Source: Hoyosella levis
GTDB lineage: Bacteria; Actinomycetota; Actinomycetes; Mycobacteriales; Mycobacteriaceae
NCBI RefSeq assembly: GCF_026008515.1
Contig: NZ_BQYM01000011.1
Span: forward strand, 1-64,000
Direction: 5' to 3'
Length of the DNA: 64,000 nt
Below, one piece after another: positions 1-7,754 of this stretch (position 1 is the first letter of the stretch; each line of letters starts with the position of its first letter). The notes under the pieces were generated by a model. The model was given only the letters and a program-made list of their open reading frames with translations. It was not told the DNA's origin and searched no databases. Position numbers and translations under genes: made by a program.

Positions 1-154
1 CCTGCCGAGGCCCTCGCTAGGATGTTGTCCGAGGAGCCGGATCCGCCTGGTGTTGCGACGACCGCATGAATCCACCGCGCGGAAGCTGTCGTTTTTCGCA
101 CACGAGCGGGCGCTGGAGGGCGCCGCCAAGGCGCCCAGCGGTGACACTGGAGGG

Positions 155-586
155 GTGGCGGACTTCCTCACCCCGGCGGAGCGCTCGGAGCGGATGGCGC
201 GCATCCGCGGCAAGGACACGGGCCCGGAGCTCGCGCTGCGCCGCGCCCTGTTCGCCGCGGGCCTGCGGTACCGGGTGCGGTATCGCCCGTTCCCGGCGAA
301 TCGCCGCATGTCGGTCGATGTCGCGTTCACCCGGCTCCGGATCGCGGTGGAGGTGCGGGGCTGCTACTGGCATGGGTGCCCCGAGCACTACCGGCAGTCC
401 TCGAGCAACGTGGCGTACTGGTCGGGGAAGATCGCGGGCAACGTGGCGCGCGACGAGCGCAAGGAGCGGCTGCTCGAGGAGCGCGGATGGTCGCTGATCG
501 TGGTGTGGGAGCATGAGCGGCTCGGCGATGCAGTGGAGCGCGTGCTCGGCGCGGTACGGGAGGCGCGGGACGCCGTCGAGAGCTAG
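155..586 (+). CDS. vsr: Very short patch repair (Vsr-like) endonuclease
   Basis: The protein of about 143 residues matches the Vsr fold of PD-(D/E)xK endonucleases, which nick 5' of T:G mismatches left by deamination of 5-methylcytosine. Visible landmarks are the N-terminal RMARIRGKDTGPEL segment, an Asp in SVDVAF at the expected catalytic position, the GCYWHGCPEH Cys/His cluster, and the C-terminal VVWEHE motif. The chosen GTG at 155 gives a normal Vsr length and begins just before the conserved TPAERSERMARI region. The frame stays open upstream to a GTG at 50, which would add 35 unconserved residues. No cytosine methyltransferase lies downstream, and the upstream side is outside the window. 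Confidence 0.8.
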   Translation: MADFLTPAERSERMARIRGKDTGPELALRRALFAAGLRYRVRYRPFPANRRMSVDVAFTRLRIAVEVRGCYWHGCPEHYRQSSSNVAYWSGKIAGNVARDERKERLLEERGWSLIVVWEHERLGDAVERVLGAVREARDAVES

Positions 587-615
587 CGCGCCGCCCAGGC
601 CGCGGGGCAACTGGC

Positions 616-621
616 TACCCT
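616..621 (+). promoter_or_regulatory. -10 hexamer for leaderless hydrolase mRNA
   Basis: TACCCT fits the actinobacterial TANNNT -10 element and ends 7 nt before the GTG at 629. Transcription would start at the start codon itself. No Shine-Dalgarno sequence precedes that GTG. Confidence 0.4.
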
Positions 622-628
622 GGTGGGC

Positions 629-1444
629 GTGGAGATTCTTGCGCTGATCGAGGAATGGCCGGTGGATTTCGCGGCCGCTGCGGTGGTCACGGACGACGGC
701 GTGGTGGGTTCGCTGGGCGATGCGGATCGGGTGGTGCCGCTGGCGTCAGTGACGAAGCTGCTCGTGTCGTATGGCGTCCTGCTAGCAGTGGAGGAGGGGG
801 CGATAGCCCTGGAGCAGCCTGCTGGGCCGCCAGGATCGACGGTGCGGCACCTCCTGGCGCATGCCTCGGGACTGGCTTTCGCGGACCGCAATAGCGTCGA
901 GGATCCGGGTTCGAAGCGAATCTATTCGAGCGCGGGATTCGAGGTTCTCGCGGAATTGATTGAGAATGAGACGAATATCCGGTTTGCGGATTACTTGTCC
1001 GAGGGCGTGCTCGCCCCGCTGGCCATGAGGAGCACTCGCCTGGTGGGTCCCGCGGGCCATGGGGCGGAATCAACCCTGGCGGACCTATCGGCCTTCGCGG
1101 GGGAGCTGCTCGACCCCCGGTTGCTTGCCCGTGAGACTGTCAGCGCGGCAACACAAGTCGTGTTTCCCGAGCTCGACGGAATAGTTCCAGGATATGGGAT
1201 GCAGCGGCCGTGCGACTGGGGGCTCGGTTTCGAGGTTCGCGGGACGAAGCGGCCCCACTGGACCGGAGCGCGCAATACTTCGGCAACATTCGGGCATTTC
1301 GGTCAATCGGGAACGTTCCTCTGGGTCGATCCCGGCCCCCGCATTTCCGTCATTGTGTTGACAAACCGGGACTTCGGCGACTGGGCCAAGCCGCGGTGGC
1401 CGGAGCTGTCCGATGCCGTAGTTGAAGAAATCGCGAAGAAGTAA
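629..1444 (+). CDS. Serine hydrolase, beta-lactamase / penicillin-binding protein-like fold
   Basis: This 271-residue protein belongs to the class C beta-lactamase-like serine hydrolases. The SxxK nucleophile motif is SVTK, followed by the usual HLLAHASGL helix, and a C-terminal HFGQSGT supplies the HxG-type third motif. The second motif, normally YxN (often YSN in this family), reads YSS in IYSSAGFEVL, so the usual Asn is replaced by Ser. No signal peptide is visible, so it is probably cytoplasmic. Start 629 is chosen because TACCCT lies 7 nt upstream. A GTG at 623 is also in frame. The substrate is unknown, and D-amino peptide or ester hydrolysis are both possible for the family. Confidence 0.75.
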   Translation: MEILALIEEWPVDFAAAAVVTDDGVVGSLGDADRVVPLASVTKLLVSYGVLLAVEEGAIALEQPAGPPGSTVRHLLAHASGLAFADRNSVEDPGSKRIYSSAGFEVLAELIENETNIRFADYLSEGVLAPLAMRSTRLVGPAGHGAESTLADLSAFAGELLDPRLLARETVSAATQVVFPELDGIVPGYGMQRPCDWGLGFEVRGTKRPHWTGARNTSATFGHFGQSGTFLWVDPGPRISVIVLTNRDFGDWAKPRWPELSDAVVEEIAKK

Positions 1445-1706
1445 CGAAAATCAGTCGAAACACTAGCGAGACCGGCGACACGTGTGCACACTATCTTGCA
1501 ACAGCAAGCGCTGTGCTAACGGGAAGCCCGGATTCACGGGTGGAACAGGGACACGCTCGCTGGGGTCGCGCCGACGCGCGGCCCGAACTTCGGCATCAGC
1601 CCGGCCTCGTCCAGGCTCCTGCCGTTGAGCACGCCACCGGAGACTGGTGCGAGAGCCGTTTGGGGAAGACGTTTCTCGTCTGTTCCAGATACCGGAGGTG
1701 TTTTGA

Positions 1707-2219
1707 GTGTCGGCAATGATGCAGGCCACCGATGCGACTACGGGCGTTGTGCACGTCCATTCGTCGCCGTCCGCCTTGTGCCCGCATGTGGACTGGGCGA
1801 TCGCGGCGACCCTGGGCTGCCGCTCGCGCGTGCGCTGGTCGGCACAACCGGCCTCGGGCGGTGAGCTGTGCGCGACGATCAACTGGGTTGGTCCCGTGGG
1901 CACCGGCGCACGGCTGGCGAGGTCCTTGTCCGTCTGGGAGGACCTGCGCTTCGAGGTCACCGAGGATGCCAGCGAGGGCATCGATGGCGAGCGCTTCTGC
2001 CATACTCCCGCGCTCGGGCTCTGGCGCGGCACCATGAGCGCCAACGGTGACACGGTCATCGGTGAGATGCGGCTGCGCACGATCATGGCAGAGCGGGCCC
2101 ACGACCTCGCGGCGGCGCTCGATGAGGCAATGGGCACGGACTGGGACGACGAGCTAGAGCCCTACCGCTTCGCGGGCGATGGCGCCGAGGTGACCTGGAT
2201 CAGCCGCCGCGTTGGTTGA
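1707..2219 (+). CDS. DUF3145 domain protein
   Basis: This 170-residue protein matches the actinobacterial DUF3145 family in its N-terminal VVHVHSSPSALCPHVDWA, the central RFEVTEDASEG and the C-terminal WDDELEPYRFAG. Function is unknown. In Streptomyces a DUF3145 gene also sits beside the FAS-II cluster, as I recall, so its place next to accD6 is consistent with a role connected to fatty acid synthesis. The GTG start has a GGAGG 8 nt upstream. Its TGA stop directly abuts the stop codon of accD6 on the other strand, leaving no intergenic base. Confidence 0.85.
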   Translation: MSAMMQATDATTGVVHVHSSPSALCPHVDWAIAATLGCRSRVRWSAQPASGGELCATINWVGPVGTGARLARSLSVWEDLRFEVTEDASEGIDGERFCHTPALGLWRGTMSANGDTVIGEMRLRTIMAERAHDLAAALDEAMGTDWDDELEPYRFAGDGAEVTWISRRVG

Positions 2220-3671
2220 TCAGAGCGGGATGTTCCTGTGGCGGCCCCGCTTGATCGGGGTCTCCGCGATGGCCTGCGCGATACGGCTGCGGGTCACGGA
2301 GGGGTCGATCTGCTCATCGACGACACCGATGTCCATCGCTCGGCCGACACCACCCGTGATGGCCTCGTGCTCCTCGGCGAGGCGCTGGTGCAGGGCCTCG
2401 CGCTCCTCCTCGGTGCCAGCGGCCGCGAGGGCGCGCTTGTGCAGGATCCCGACCGCTGCCTTGGCACCCATGACGGCTACCTCGCCGCCGGGCCAGGCGA
2501 ATACCTTCGTCGCGCCGAGAGCGCGGGAGTTCATGGCGATATAGGCGCCACCGTAGGCCTTGCGCAGGACGAGCGTCACCCGCGGCACGGAGGCATCGGC
2601 GAACGCGTGCAGCAGCTTGGCGCCGCGGCGGACCACGCCCTCCCACTCCTGGCTCACCCCCGGCAAATAGCCGGGCACGTCGACGAGGACCACCAGCGGC
2701 ACGCCGAACTCGTCGCAGATCCGCACGAAGCGGGCAGCCTTCTCGGCGCTCTCGGAGTTGAGGCAGCCGCCGAGGCGGAGCGGGTTGTTGGCGAGAACGC
2801 CCACGGTGCGGCCGCCGAGACGGCCGAAGCCCACGACCACGTTCGGCGCCCACTTGGCCTGCAACTCGATGAAGCTGGACATCTGCTGTCCGTCACCGGC
2901 ATCGACCTGGTCGAGGAGCTGGCGCACGATGGGATGGATGTCGTAGGCACGGCGGTTCGACTCGGGCAGCAGGGCGCGCAGGTCGGAATCTCCACGGTGC
3001 GCGGCGTCGAGGTCCATCTCGCCCTGGTCGGCGAGCAGCGAGACGAGGCTGCGCGCCTGGTGCATGGCATCCATCTCGTCAGCAGCAGCGATATGCGCGA
3101 CACCGGACTTGCGGGTGTGGGTGGCGGGGCCACCGAGCGCCTCCATGTCGACCTGCTCGCCCGTGACCGAGCGCACCACGTCGGGGCCGGTGACGAAGAC
3201 GCGGCTCTCGGGCGCCATGATGACCACGTCGGTCAGCGCGGGCCCGTAGGCGGCGCCACCGGCAGCAAATCCCAGCACCACGGAGATCTGGGGGATGACG
3301 CCGGAGGCACGGACCATGGCCTCGAACATCAGGCCCACGGCGTGCAGCGCCTCGACGCCCTCGGCGAGGCGCGCGCCACCGGAGTGCCATAGCCCAACGA
3401 TGGGCACTTCCTCCTCGATCGCGGTGTTGATCGCGTTGACGATGTGCGCGCAGCCATCCACGCCCATGGCGCCACCCATGATGGTGCCATCGGTGCAGAA
3501 GGCGATGGTGCGCACTCCGTCGACGCGGCCAGCTGCCGCGAGCACGCCGGAGTTGTCCCGGGCATGCAGGAGGGTGATCGAACCGGGATCGAAGAATCGC
3601 TGCAAGCGGCCCATCGGGTCGCGCGGGTCGGGTGTGGTATCCCGTGTGGTCCTCGGCGCCAAGACGGTCAT
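2220..3671 (-). CDS. accD6: Acetyl/propionyl-CoA carboxylase carboxyltransferase beta subunit
   Basis: This 483-residue biotin-dependent carboxyltransferase transfers CO2 from biotin to acetyl-CoA to give malonyl-CoA for fatty acid elongation. Both crotonase-like halves are present. The N-terminal half carries the GGARLAEGVEAL and GFAAGGAAYGPAL oxyanion/acyl-CoA loops, and the C-terminal half carries VDVPGYLPG and KAYGGAYIAMNS. It is the last gene of the fabD-acpM-kas operon, as in M. tuberculosis, where AccD6 partners AccA3. A 133-bp gap with a hairpin separates it from kas, and it has its own strong ribosome binding site (GGAGGA), so a separate promoter is possible. It ends back to back with DUF3145. 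Confidence 0.95.
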   Translation of the reverse strand: MTVLAPRTTRDTTPDPRDPMGRLQRFFDPGSITLLHARDNSGVLAAAGRVDGVRTIAFCTDGTIMGGAMGVDGCAHIVNAINTAIEEEVPIVGLWHSGGARLAEGVEALHAVGLMFEAMVRASGVIPQISVVLGFAAGGAAYGPALTDVVIMAPESRVFVTGPDVVRSVTGEQVDMEALGGPATHTRKSGVAHIAAADEMDAMHQARSLVSLLADQGEMDLDAAHRGDSDLRALLPESNRRAYDIHPIVRQLLDQVDAGDGQQMSSFIELQAKWAPNVVVGFGRLGGRTVGVLANNPLRLGGCLNSESAEKAARFVRICDEFGVPLVVLVDVPGYLPGVSQEWEGVVRRGAKLLHAFADASVPRVTLVLRKAYGGAYIAMNSRALGATKVFAWPGGEVAVMGAKAAVGILHKRALAAAGTEEEREALHQRLAEEHEAITGGVGRAMDIGVVDEQIDPSVTRSRIAQAIAETPIKRGRHRNIPL

Positions 3672-3758
3672 CGCTCCTCCAAATCCCAGTCCGGTCGAAC
3701 TGCCTCGTTGTATATGTCTGTTCAGTCTCGATATGTGTTACGTGATGCTGCTCGTGCT

Positions 3759-3784
3759 GTTCGCTGACGTCGTTGGCAGCGAAC
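3759..3784 (-). terminator. Hairpin between kas and accD6
   Basis: Eight-base arms GTTCGCTG and CAGCGAAC enclose a 10-nt loop about 20 nt past the kas stop codon. There is no T-run, so it may be a partial terminator or processing site that lowers accD6 readthrough. Confidence 0.35.
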
Positions 3785-3804
3785 GTCCGGGTGCATGATC
3801 GCGC

Positions 3805-5076
3805 CTAGGCGCGGCCAAACACGATCGAGACGTTGTGCCCGCCGAAGCCGAACGAGTTCTTGATGGCGACGTCGAACTGGCCGTAGCGGGGCTCGCCCGC
3901 GACGACATCGAGATCGACATCGGGATCCTGGTTGTCGAGGTTGAGGGTCGGAGGGATCACGCCGTCCCGCACCGCCAGGATCGTCAGGATCGATTCCAGC
4001 GCGCCGACCGCTCCGATGGAGTGGCCGAGAGCTGATTTTGGAGCGTAGACAGCCGCATGGTTGCCGACGGCTGAGTTGATCGCCCGTGCTTCCGCCACGT
4101 CGCCGACTGGTGTCGCGGTGGCGTGGGCGTTGACGTGGCTCACATCGCTGGCCTCCACGCCGGCGTGCGCCATGGCCTTGCGCATGGCCCGGGCGGCACC
4201 GGTGCCCTCGGGCTCGGGAGCGACGATGTGGAACCCATCCGAGGTGATGCCCGCGCCAAGGACGCGCGCATGGATGGTCGCGCCACGCGCGCGGGCGAAG
4301 TCCTCCCGCTCGAGGACGAGGACCGCGCCGGCCTCGCCGAAGACGAACCCATCCCGGTCCTTGTCGAAGGGCCGGGAGGCGCCCTTGGGATCATCGTTGC
4401 GCGTGCTCATCGCCCGCATCATCGCGAACCCAGCGATAGCCATGGGCTGCAGCTGGGACTCGACGCCGCCGGTGATGACGACATCGGCCTCGCCGTCCCT
4501 GATCATCCGCCAGGCCTGCGCGATGGCCTCGCTGCCGGATGCGCAGGCGGATACTGGAGTGTGGACGCCGGCCTTGGCGCCGTACTCGAGGGCGATGGTG
4601 GCAGCAGGCCCGTTCGGCATCATCATCGGCACGGCCATCGGGGAGACCTTGCGGGCCCCGCCCTCGAGCATGGCGACGTGCGAGTTGACGAGCGTGTCGT
4701 AACCGCCGATGCCAGTGCCAAGGACGACTGCGAGGCGCTCCTTATCGACCTCCGGGCTGCCCGCGTGCGCCCAGGCGTTTCGCCCCTGGACGAGCGCGAG
4801 CTGCTCGACGAAGTCCATCCGGCGCACCTGCACCTTGGTCAGTGACTCCTCGGGCCGGACCTTGAGCCGCCCACCGATCGTGACTGGCATGCCGAGTTCC
4901 TCGACCCAGGGATCGGTGAGCGACTCGATGCCGCTCTCGCCCGCGAGCAGGCTCTTCCAGGTGCCATCGATATCGCCAGCGAGCGACGTGGTCGCGGCGA
5001 TGCCGGTGACGACAACGGAAGGCCGGGTGGAGCTGCTGGACCCGGTGCTTGTGGACGTAGTAGCGGAATCAGTCAC
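3805..5076 (-). CDS. kasA: Beta-ketoacyl-ACP synthase (KasA type) of FAS-II
   Basis: This 423-residue condensing enzyme elongates acyl-AcpM with malonyl-AcpM. The Cys-His-His triad is visible: Cys178 in SACASGSE, His318 in [11 protein letters not shown] and His352 in [10 protein letters not shown], with Lys347 beside it. The glycine-rich NSFGFGGHN lies near the C-terminus. The GTG start lies 2 bp after the acpM stop, so translation is probably coupled. In M. tuberculosis kasA and kasB are tandem. Here there is a single copy, so one enzyme must do all FAS-II condensation encoded in this operon. A serine/threonine-rich leader of about 18 residues precedes the conserved [12 protein letters not shown]. 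Confidence 0.95.
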   Translation of the reverse strand: MTDSATTSTSTGSSSSTRPSVVVTGIAATTSLAGDIDGTWKSLLAGESGIESLTDPWVEELGMPVTIGGRLKVRPEESLTKVQVRRMDFVEQLALVQGRNAWAHAGSPEVDKERLAVVLGTGIGGYDTLVNSHVAMLEGGARKVSPMAVPMMMPNGPAATIALEYGAKAGVHTPVSACASGSEAIAQAWRMIRDGEADVVITGGVESQLQPMAIAGFAMMRAMSTRNDDPKGASRPFDKDRDGFVFGEAGAVLVLEREDFARARGATIHARVLGAGITSDGFHIVAPEPEGTGAARAMRKAMAHAGVEASDVSHVNAHATATPVGDVAEARAINSAVGNHAAVYAPKSALGHSIGAVGALESILTILAVRDGVIPPTLNLDNQDPDVDLDVVAGEPRYGQFDVAIKNSFGFGGHNVSIVFGRA

Positions 5077-5078
5077 GG

Positions 5079-5378
5079 TCAGTTCTCGCTTGCACCCTTG
5101 AGGGCATCGGTGTTGACGCCTTCAACACCCTCGGCCTCGAGCTTCTGGATGTAGGAGACGGCGTCGCCGACGGTGCGCAGCGAGGCGAGGTCCTCATCAG
5201 GAATCTTGATGCCGTACTTGTCCTCGGTCTGCACGGCGATCTCCACCATCGACAGGGAGTCGATATCAAGGTCGTCAACGAAGGACTTCTCGATCGTCAC
5301 CTCGGACGGCTCGATGCCGGTGACCTCTTCGATGATCGACGCGAGGCCGGTGACAATATCTTCCTGGGTTGCGGCCAT
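5079..5378 (-). CDS. acpM: Acyl carrier protein, meromycolate-extension type
   Basis: This 99-residue acyl carrier protein carries growing acyl chains through FAS-II. The phosphopantetheine attachment site is Ser41 in [12 protein letters not shown]. The C-terminal tail after YIQKLEAEG is longer than in E. coli ACP but shorter than in the 115-residue M. tuberculosis AcpM. The ATG at 5378 is preceded by GGGAG. The gene sits between fabD and kas with a 2-bp gap to kas. A longer frame open further upstream overlaps fabD and is not the real start. Confidence 0.95.
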   Translation of the reverse strand: MAATQEDIVTGLASIIEEVTGIEPSEVTIEKSFVDDLDIDSLSMVEIAVQTEDKYGIKIPDEDLASLRTVGDAVSYIQKLEAEGVEGVNTDALKGASEN

Positions 5379-5433
5379 GGAATATGGCTCCCTTCTCATT
5401 TTTCTTCTCGTTGGAGTTGGCGATATTGAGTTG

Positions 5434-6366
5434 TCAGTCGACGAGCGCGAAGCGTGCTTCGAACTCGTCGAGGTCTTCGGGGGTGTTGATGGCGAGCTGG
5501 GGAACGCCGCGCATGGTGCGCTTCGCGATCCCGGTGAGCGTGCCCGCCGGGGCCAGCTCGGCCAGCCCTGTCGCGCCGCTATCGCGAACCGTGTCGCTGC
5601 ACAGGTCCCAGCGAACAGGACGGGTGATCTGGGCGACGATACGGTCGAGCGCTTCGCTTCCGGACCGCACGGCCTGCCCGTCCGCGTTGGACAGCAGGGT
5701 CCGGCGCGGGTTCTCGGTCGCGATGTCCGCGGCGGCCTCGGCCACCGCATCCTGGGCAGGTGCCATGAACTCGGTGTGGAACGCCCCCGCGACAGCGAGA
5801 GCGCGGACCTTGGCGCGCTCGGGCGGGTTCTCCGCCAGCTGGGCGAGCGCGTCCTTGGGCCCGGCCGCCACGATCTGCCCGGGTGCATTGCGGTTGGCCG
5901 CGGTCAGTCCGAGCTCGGCGAGGCGGGCGAGGACGTCCTCCTCGGCTCCACCGAGCACCGCGGTCATGCCGGTCTCGACGGCCGCGCATGCCTTGGCCAT
6001 CTCGCGGCCGCGCAGGGCGGCCAGCGCGACAGCGTCGTCGCTGGAGATGACCCCAGCGATCGCGGCCGCGGCGAGCTCCCCGACCGAGTGGCCGGCGACG
6101 ATGCCAGCTAGCTCGGGGTGCTTGTCGAGCAGGCCGCGCTGGGCGATCTCCTCGAACGCGATCAGGGCCGAAGCGACTACCAGTGGCTGGGTGACGGCGG
6201 TGTCAGTGATCTCATCTGCCTCGGCGACGGTGCCGAGGCGCACGAGATCGAGCCCAGCGGCCTTGGACCACTGGGCTACCCGGTCATGCACCGAGGGCAG
6301 CTCGAGCCATGGCGCGAGCATGCCTGGCTTCTGGGAGCCTTGTCCTGGGGCGAGTAGTGCTATCAC
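5434..6366 (-). CDS. fabD: Malonyl-CoA:ACP transacylase
   Basis: This 310-residue transacylase moves malonyl groups from CoA to AcpM. The N-terminal LAPGQGSQ, nucleophile Ser94 in GHSVGE and His198 in AFHTEFM are in place. The start is a GTG giving the family-typical MIALLAPGQGSQ. It is the first gene of the FAS-II operon, with a 143-bp gap to the upstream regulator that should contain the operon promoter. Confidence 0.95.
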   Translation of the reverse strand: MIALLAPGQGSQKPGMLAPWLELPSVHDRVAQWSKAAGLDLVRLGTVAEADEITDTAVTQPLVVASALIAFEEIAQRGLLDKHPELAGIVAGHSVGELAAAAIAGVISSDDAVALAALRGREMAKACAAVETGMTAVLGGAEEDVLARLAELGLTAANRNAPGQIVAAGPKDALAQLAENPPERAKVRALAVAGAFHTEFMAPAQDAVAEAAADIATENPRRTLLSNADGQAVRSGSEALDRIVAQITRPVRWDLCSDTVRDSGATGLAELAPAGTLTGIAKRTMRGVPQLAINTPEDLDEFEARFALVD

Positions 6367-6432
6367 GGGTTCCAGGGAACACCCTTGGGGCCCGTTTCTC
6401 AGGTGTTTTTAAGCACCAACCTTGGGGCAATA

Positions 6433-6453
6433 GTTTGTAGGGTTCCCACAAAC
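6433..6453. promoter_or_regulatory. Inverted repeat upstream of fabD, candidate MabR operator
   Basis: GTTTGT and ACAAAC form 6-bp arms around a 9-bp spacer in the gap between the PucR-type regulator and fabD. In M. tuberculosis the orthologous regulator binds an inverted repeat in the fabD promoter. The TTTGT/ACAAA core fits what I remember of that site, but spacing and affinity are not established here. Confidence 0.4.
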
Positions 6454-6509
6454 CGCCCCGATCGGCCCAGGCATCGCCAGCACCGCCAGGAACGTTACAG
6501 AGAACTTTT

Positions 6510-7754
6510 TCACAATGTTACGGAAGTGATGTCTGGGAACTGGAGTAACGGTTCTGCATCAGAGCGCATCAAACGGCCCACGGATTCCGCCACGCGCAGT
6601 ACATATGCGTCGCGTGGATTGTTCGGTTCGAGCCCCGTGATCTCCGCGATCTTCTTCAGCCGGTACCGCACCGTATTGGGATGAACGAACAAAGCCCGCG
6701 CGCACGCTTCCACCGCGCCACCAGCCTGGAGGTACACGTCCAGCGTCTCGCTCAGCGAGTTCGCGGCCTTCGCCAGAGGGGTCACGATCTGCGTGTTGAG
6801 CGCCCGCACCGCATGCGCATCACCGAGCAGGGCGCGCTCGGGGAGCAAGTCCGACGCCAGGGCGGGACGCGGGGCCAGCCGCCATCCCGGCGCCGCGCGC
6901 AGGGCGATGGTCGCCTCCCGCCAGCTCATGTGCGCGGTCGACAACGAGGGCGCGGTCGGACCGACCACCACATGGCTATCGGAGAATGCCCCGAGCAGGT
7001 CCGAGATGAATTCTCCGCGTACTGGAACCTCGCCATTGATGATCGCCACCAGCGTCGCGCCCTGCACCACCGATAGCGCCGAGCGGCCGTGCTTCTGGGC
7101 CGCCGCGTGCACCGTCGAGACCGCTGAGACCCCGCTATCGGGTGGTGGGGTACCTACAATCACCGTCGCCGGAGCATTCGCCTCCCAGTTCAGCGTCGCT
7201 GCCCGCGACAGCATCGAGGAATCGGAGTCCCCGCGCACCACCGCATCGACCACGAGCGCCTCGAGCCGGGTATCCCACGCGCCCCGCGACTCCGCCGCCG
7301 TCGCATAGACCGCTGCGGCCGCGAAGCCGACCTCCACCCGGTAGCGCAGGACCGCCACGGTCAAGGCCTGGAGCTGCTGGTCGTTGCGGGTGATCCGGGA
7401 CAAGTAGTTCTCGAAGAACTCCATGGCCACCCGCACCATCTCCACCGTCTGCCGCAGCGTCACCCCGCGCGCGAGATCGTTGGGCACCACGCGGAAGGAG
7501 TCCACCGTCTTCCAGATGTCGCGGTTCGGGTCCTTCATCCAGTCCACGAAGTTCGACACCGCGTTCTGCACCAGCAGGTGCACCGTCGATCGCTGATCGG
7601 CATCGAGATCGGCGAAGAAGTCCAGCTGCTCCTGCATCGACTTGACCGCTTCGGTGGAGAGCCGGCCCGAGTATTGCTTCAATCGCCGCAGCAGCGCATC
7701 GGAGAGCAGGTTCTCCGCGCTCGGCGCGCGCGGCGGCCGTGGAGTGCTCGTCAT
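6510..7754 (-). CDS. mabR: PucR/FasR-type transcriptional regulator of FAS-II
   Basis: This 414-residue protein has a long N-terminal helical sensor region and a C-terminal PucR-type helix-turn-helix around [20 protein letters not shown]. It sits where Rv2242 (MabR) lies in M. tuberculosis and FasR in Streptomyces, both regulators of the fabD operon that respond to acyl-CoA status. Its ATG overlaps the aceE stop by 4 bp (ATGA), so it is probably translated from the aceE transcript and couples acetyl-CoA supply to control of fatty acid synthesis. Confidence 0.85.
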   Translation of the reverse strand: MTSTPRPPRAPSAENLLSDALLRRLKQYSGRLSTEAVKSMQEQLDFFADLDADQRSTVHLLVQNAVSNFVDWMKDPNRDIWKTVDSFRVVPNDLARGVTLRQTVEMVRVAMEFFENYLSRITRNDQQLQALTVAVLRYRVEVGFAAAAVYATAAESRGAWDTRLEALVVDAVVRGDSDSSMLSRAATLNWEANAPATVIVGTPPPDSGVSAVSTVHAAAQKHGRSALSVVQGATLVAIINGEVPVRGEFISDLLGAFSDSHVVVGPTAPSLSTAHMSWREATIALRAAPGWRLAPRPALASDLLPERALLGDAHAVRALNTQIVTPLAKAANSLSETLDVYLQAGGAVEACARALFVHPNTVRYRLKKIAEITGLEPNNPRDAYVLRVAESVGRLMRSDAEPLLQFPDITSVTL

